A stretch of DNA of 40,430 bases. It comes from JAAYBQ01 sp035403465 (lineage in GTDB: Bacteria > Spirochaetota > UBA4802 > UBA5550). Position 1 is the stretch's first letter; every line of letters begins with the position of its first letter. The DNA lies in NCBI GenBank assembly GCA_035403465.1, contig DAONFG010000034.1:1-40430 (forward strand). The letters are read 5' to 3'. Under the pieces are notes generated by a model that made no database searches, had not been told where the DNA came from, and worked only from the letters and a program-made list of their open reading frames with translations. This document shows, piece by piece, positions 40,089 through 40,430 of this stretch. The translations under genes and the position numbers were made by a program.

Positions 40089-40430
40089 GATACAGGAAAC
40101 TCCTCGTATTAAAACACTCAAAGTATCCTGAAAAGCACCACAGTTCTGGTGACATACTGAATCTTAGCGGAAGCAAAAGGTAATTCTATATTGACAAATC
40201 CCTTATTTATCGCTATCAGTTAATTAAAATTTAAATCCCGCAATGGTTCTGAAATTAAAATTTCCGTAAAGCATTAGTATTTGATATCATTACGTTTTTC
40301 GCAAGGCAGAGATAAAAAGCTATCAGAGCCAGAGCCTTTATCTCTTCAAGTCCCTCCGGAGAATTTTATAAATTCAATCACTACTGTCCCATACATTTTA
40401 GAACCCCAAATCCAGTTGAACGTCAAGCTG
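40089..40430. other. Right-end region without an intact gene
   Basis: No complete gene is visible. On the minus strand about 40285-40380 reads NSPEGLEEIKALALIAFYLC LAKNVMISNTNALRKF to a stop, a protein-like stretch of some 36 residues with no start. It could be the end of a decayed gene. Its family is not recognised. Confidence 0.35.

Noticed and set aside
40285..40380. Minus-strand gene entering from the right edge
   Set aside because: The frame is stopped upstream within the window and no start is present; at most a remnant.
1..40430. tRNA or rRNA genes
   Set aside because: I saw no tRNA cloverleaf signature or rRNA-like conserved stretch in any intergenic region; a covariance search would be needed to exclude small RNAs.

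Overview
The window most likely comes from a motile diderm bacterium of spirochaete type. Supporting signs are two proteins resembling the flagellin FlaB, two FliL-type domains, a chemotaxis operon, a nine-repeat WG protein, an Lcl/DUF1566-type lipoprotein-like gene of the kind common in Treponema relatives, and many class III cyclase/TPR/TIR signalling proteins. This placement is inferred from gene content; no rRNA or marker gene is present. Base composition is moderate (roughly low 40s % GC by eye), and most genes have clear GGAG-type ribosome binding sites.

Layout. 1-3.1 kb: a toxin-antitoxin island, all on the plus strand: a MntA/HepT pair, a DUF433/DUF5615 pair, an orphan TIGR02574-type antitoxin and a RelE/BECR-like toxin with a DUF2283 partner. 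Two 135-bp copies of the 5' end of a SAM-methyltransferase gene, each cut at the SAM-binding motif, separate them. 3.5-6.9 kb: a REC-4xPAS-HisKA_3 kinase and its NarL-type regulator, ending in a perfect 28-bp palindromic terminator with a duplicated left arm. 7.4-12.8 kb: a chemotaxis operon (MCP, CheA, STAS, CheY, CheW) in which CheA carries an extra MshEN/T2SSE_N-like module. 12.8-13.7 kb, minus strand: a decayed DUF2281/PemK toxin-antitoxin module and a hypothetical gene. 13.9-17.6 kb: an exported WG-repeat protein and two coupled flagellin-like proteins. 17.6-21.0 kb: a large exported protein with 14 WD40 repeats and a C-terminal caspase domain. 21.0-25.6 kb: a FliL-like exported protein, a second decayed PemK gene, a TPR-cyclase and a membrane protein that fuses a TIR-like domain to a FliL domain. 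25.7-28.4 kb: a coupled trio of radical SAM/SPASM enzyme, nucleotidyltransferase and membrane protein with a Cys/Gly-rich tail. 28.4-33.8 kb: small exported and membrane proteins and an Fe-S protein. 34.2-40.0 kb: HMG-CoA reductase, an ankyrin lipoprotein and a 1204-residue TIR/pseudo-cyclase/AAA/TPR protein.

How the parts fit. The centre is rich in motility and signalling genes, with several architectures that depart from the textbook: duplicated flagellin-like units outside a normal flagellin, FliL domains moved onto other proteins, a cyclase domain that has lost both metal ligands, and a kinase without its usual G1 box. The best candidates for an undescribed system are the radical SAM/nucleotidyltransferase/Cys-Gly-tail operon (25684-28404), which looks like a post-translational modification cassette acting on the cytosolic tail of a membrane protein, and the TIR-like/FliL fusion with its nearby FliL paralogue (21059-25620), which could tie a signalling or defence domain to the flagellar stator. 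Both functional readings are inference.
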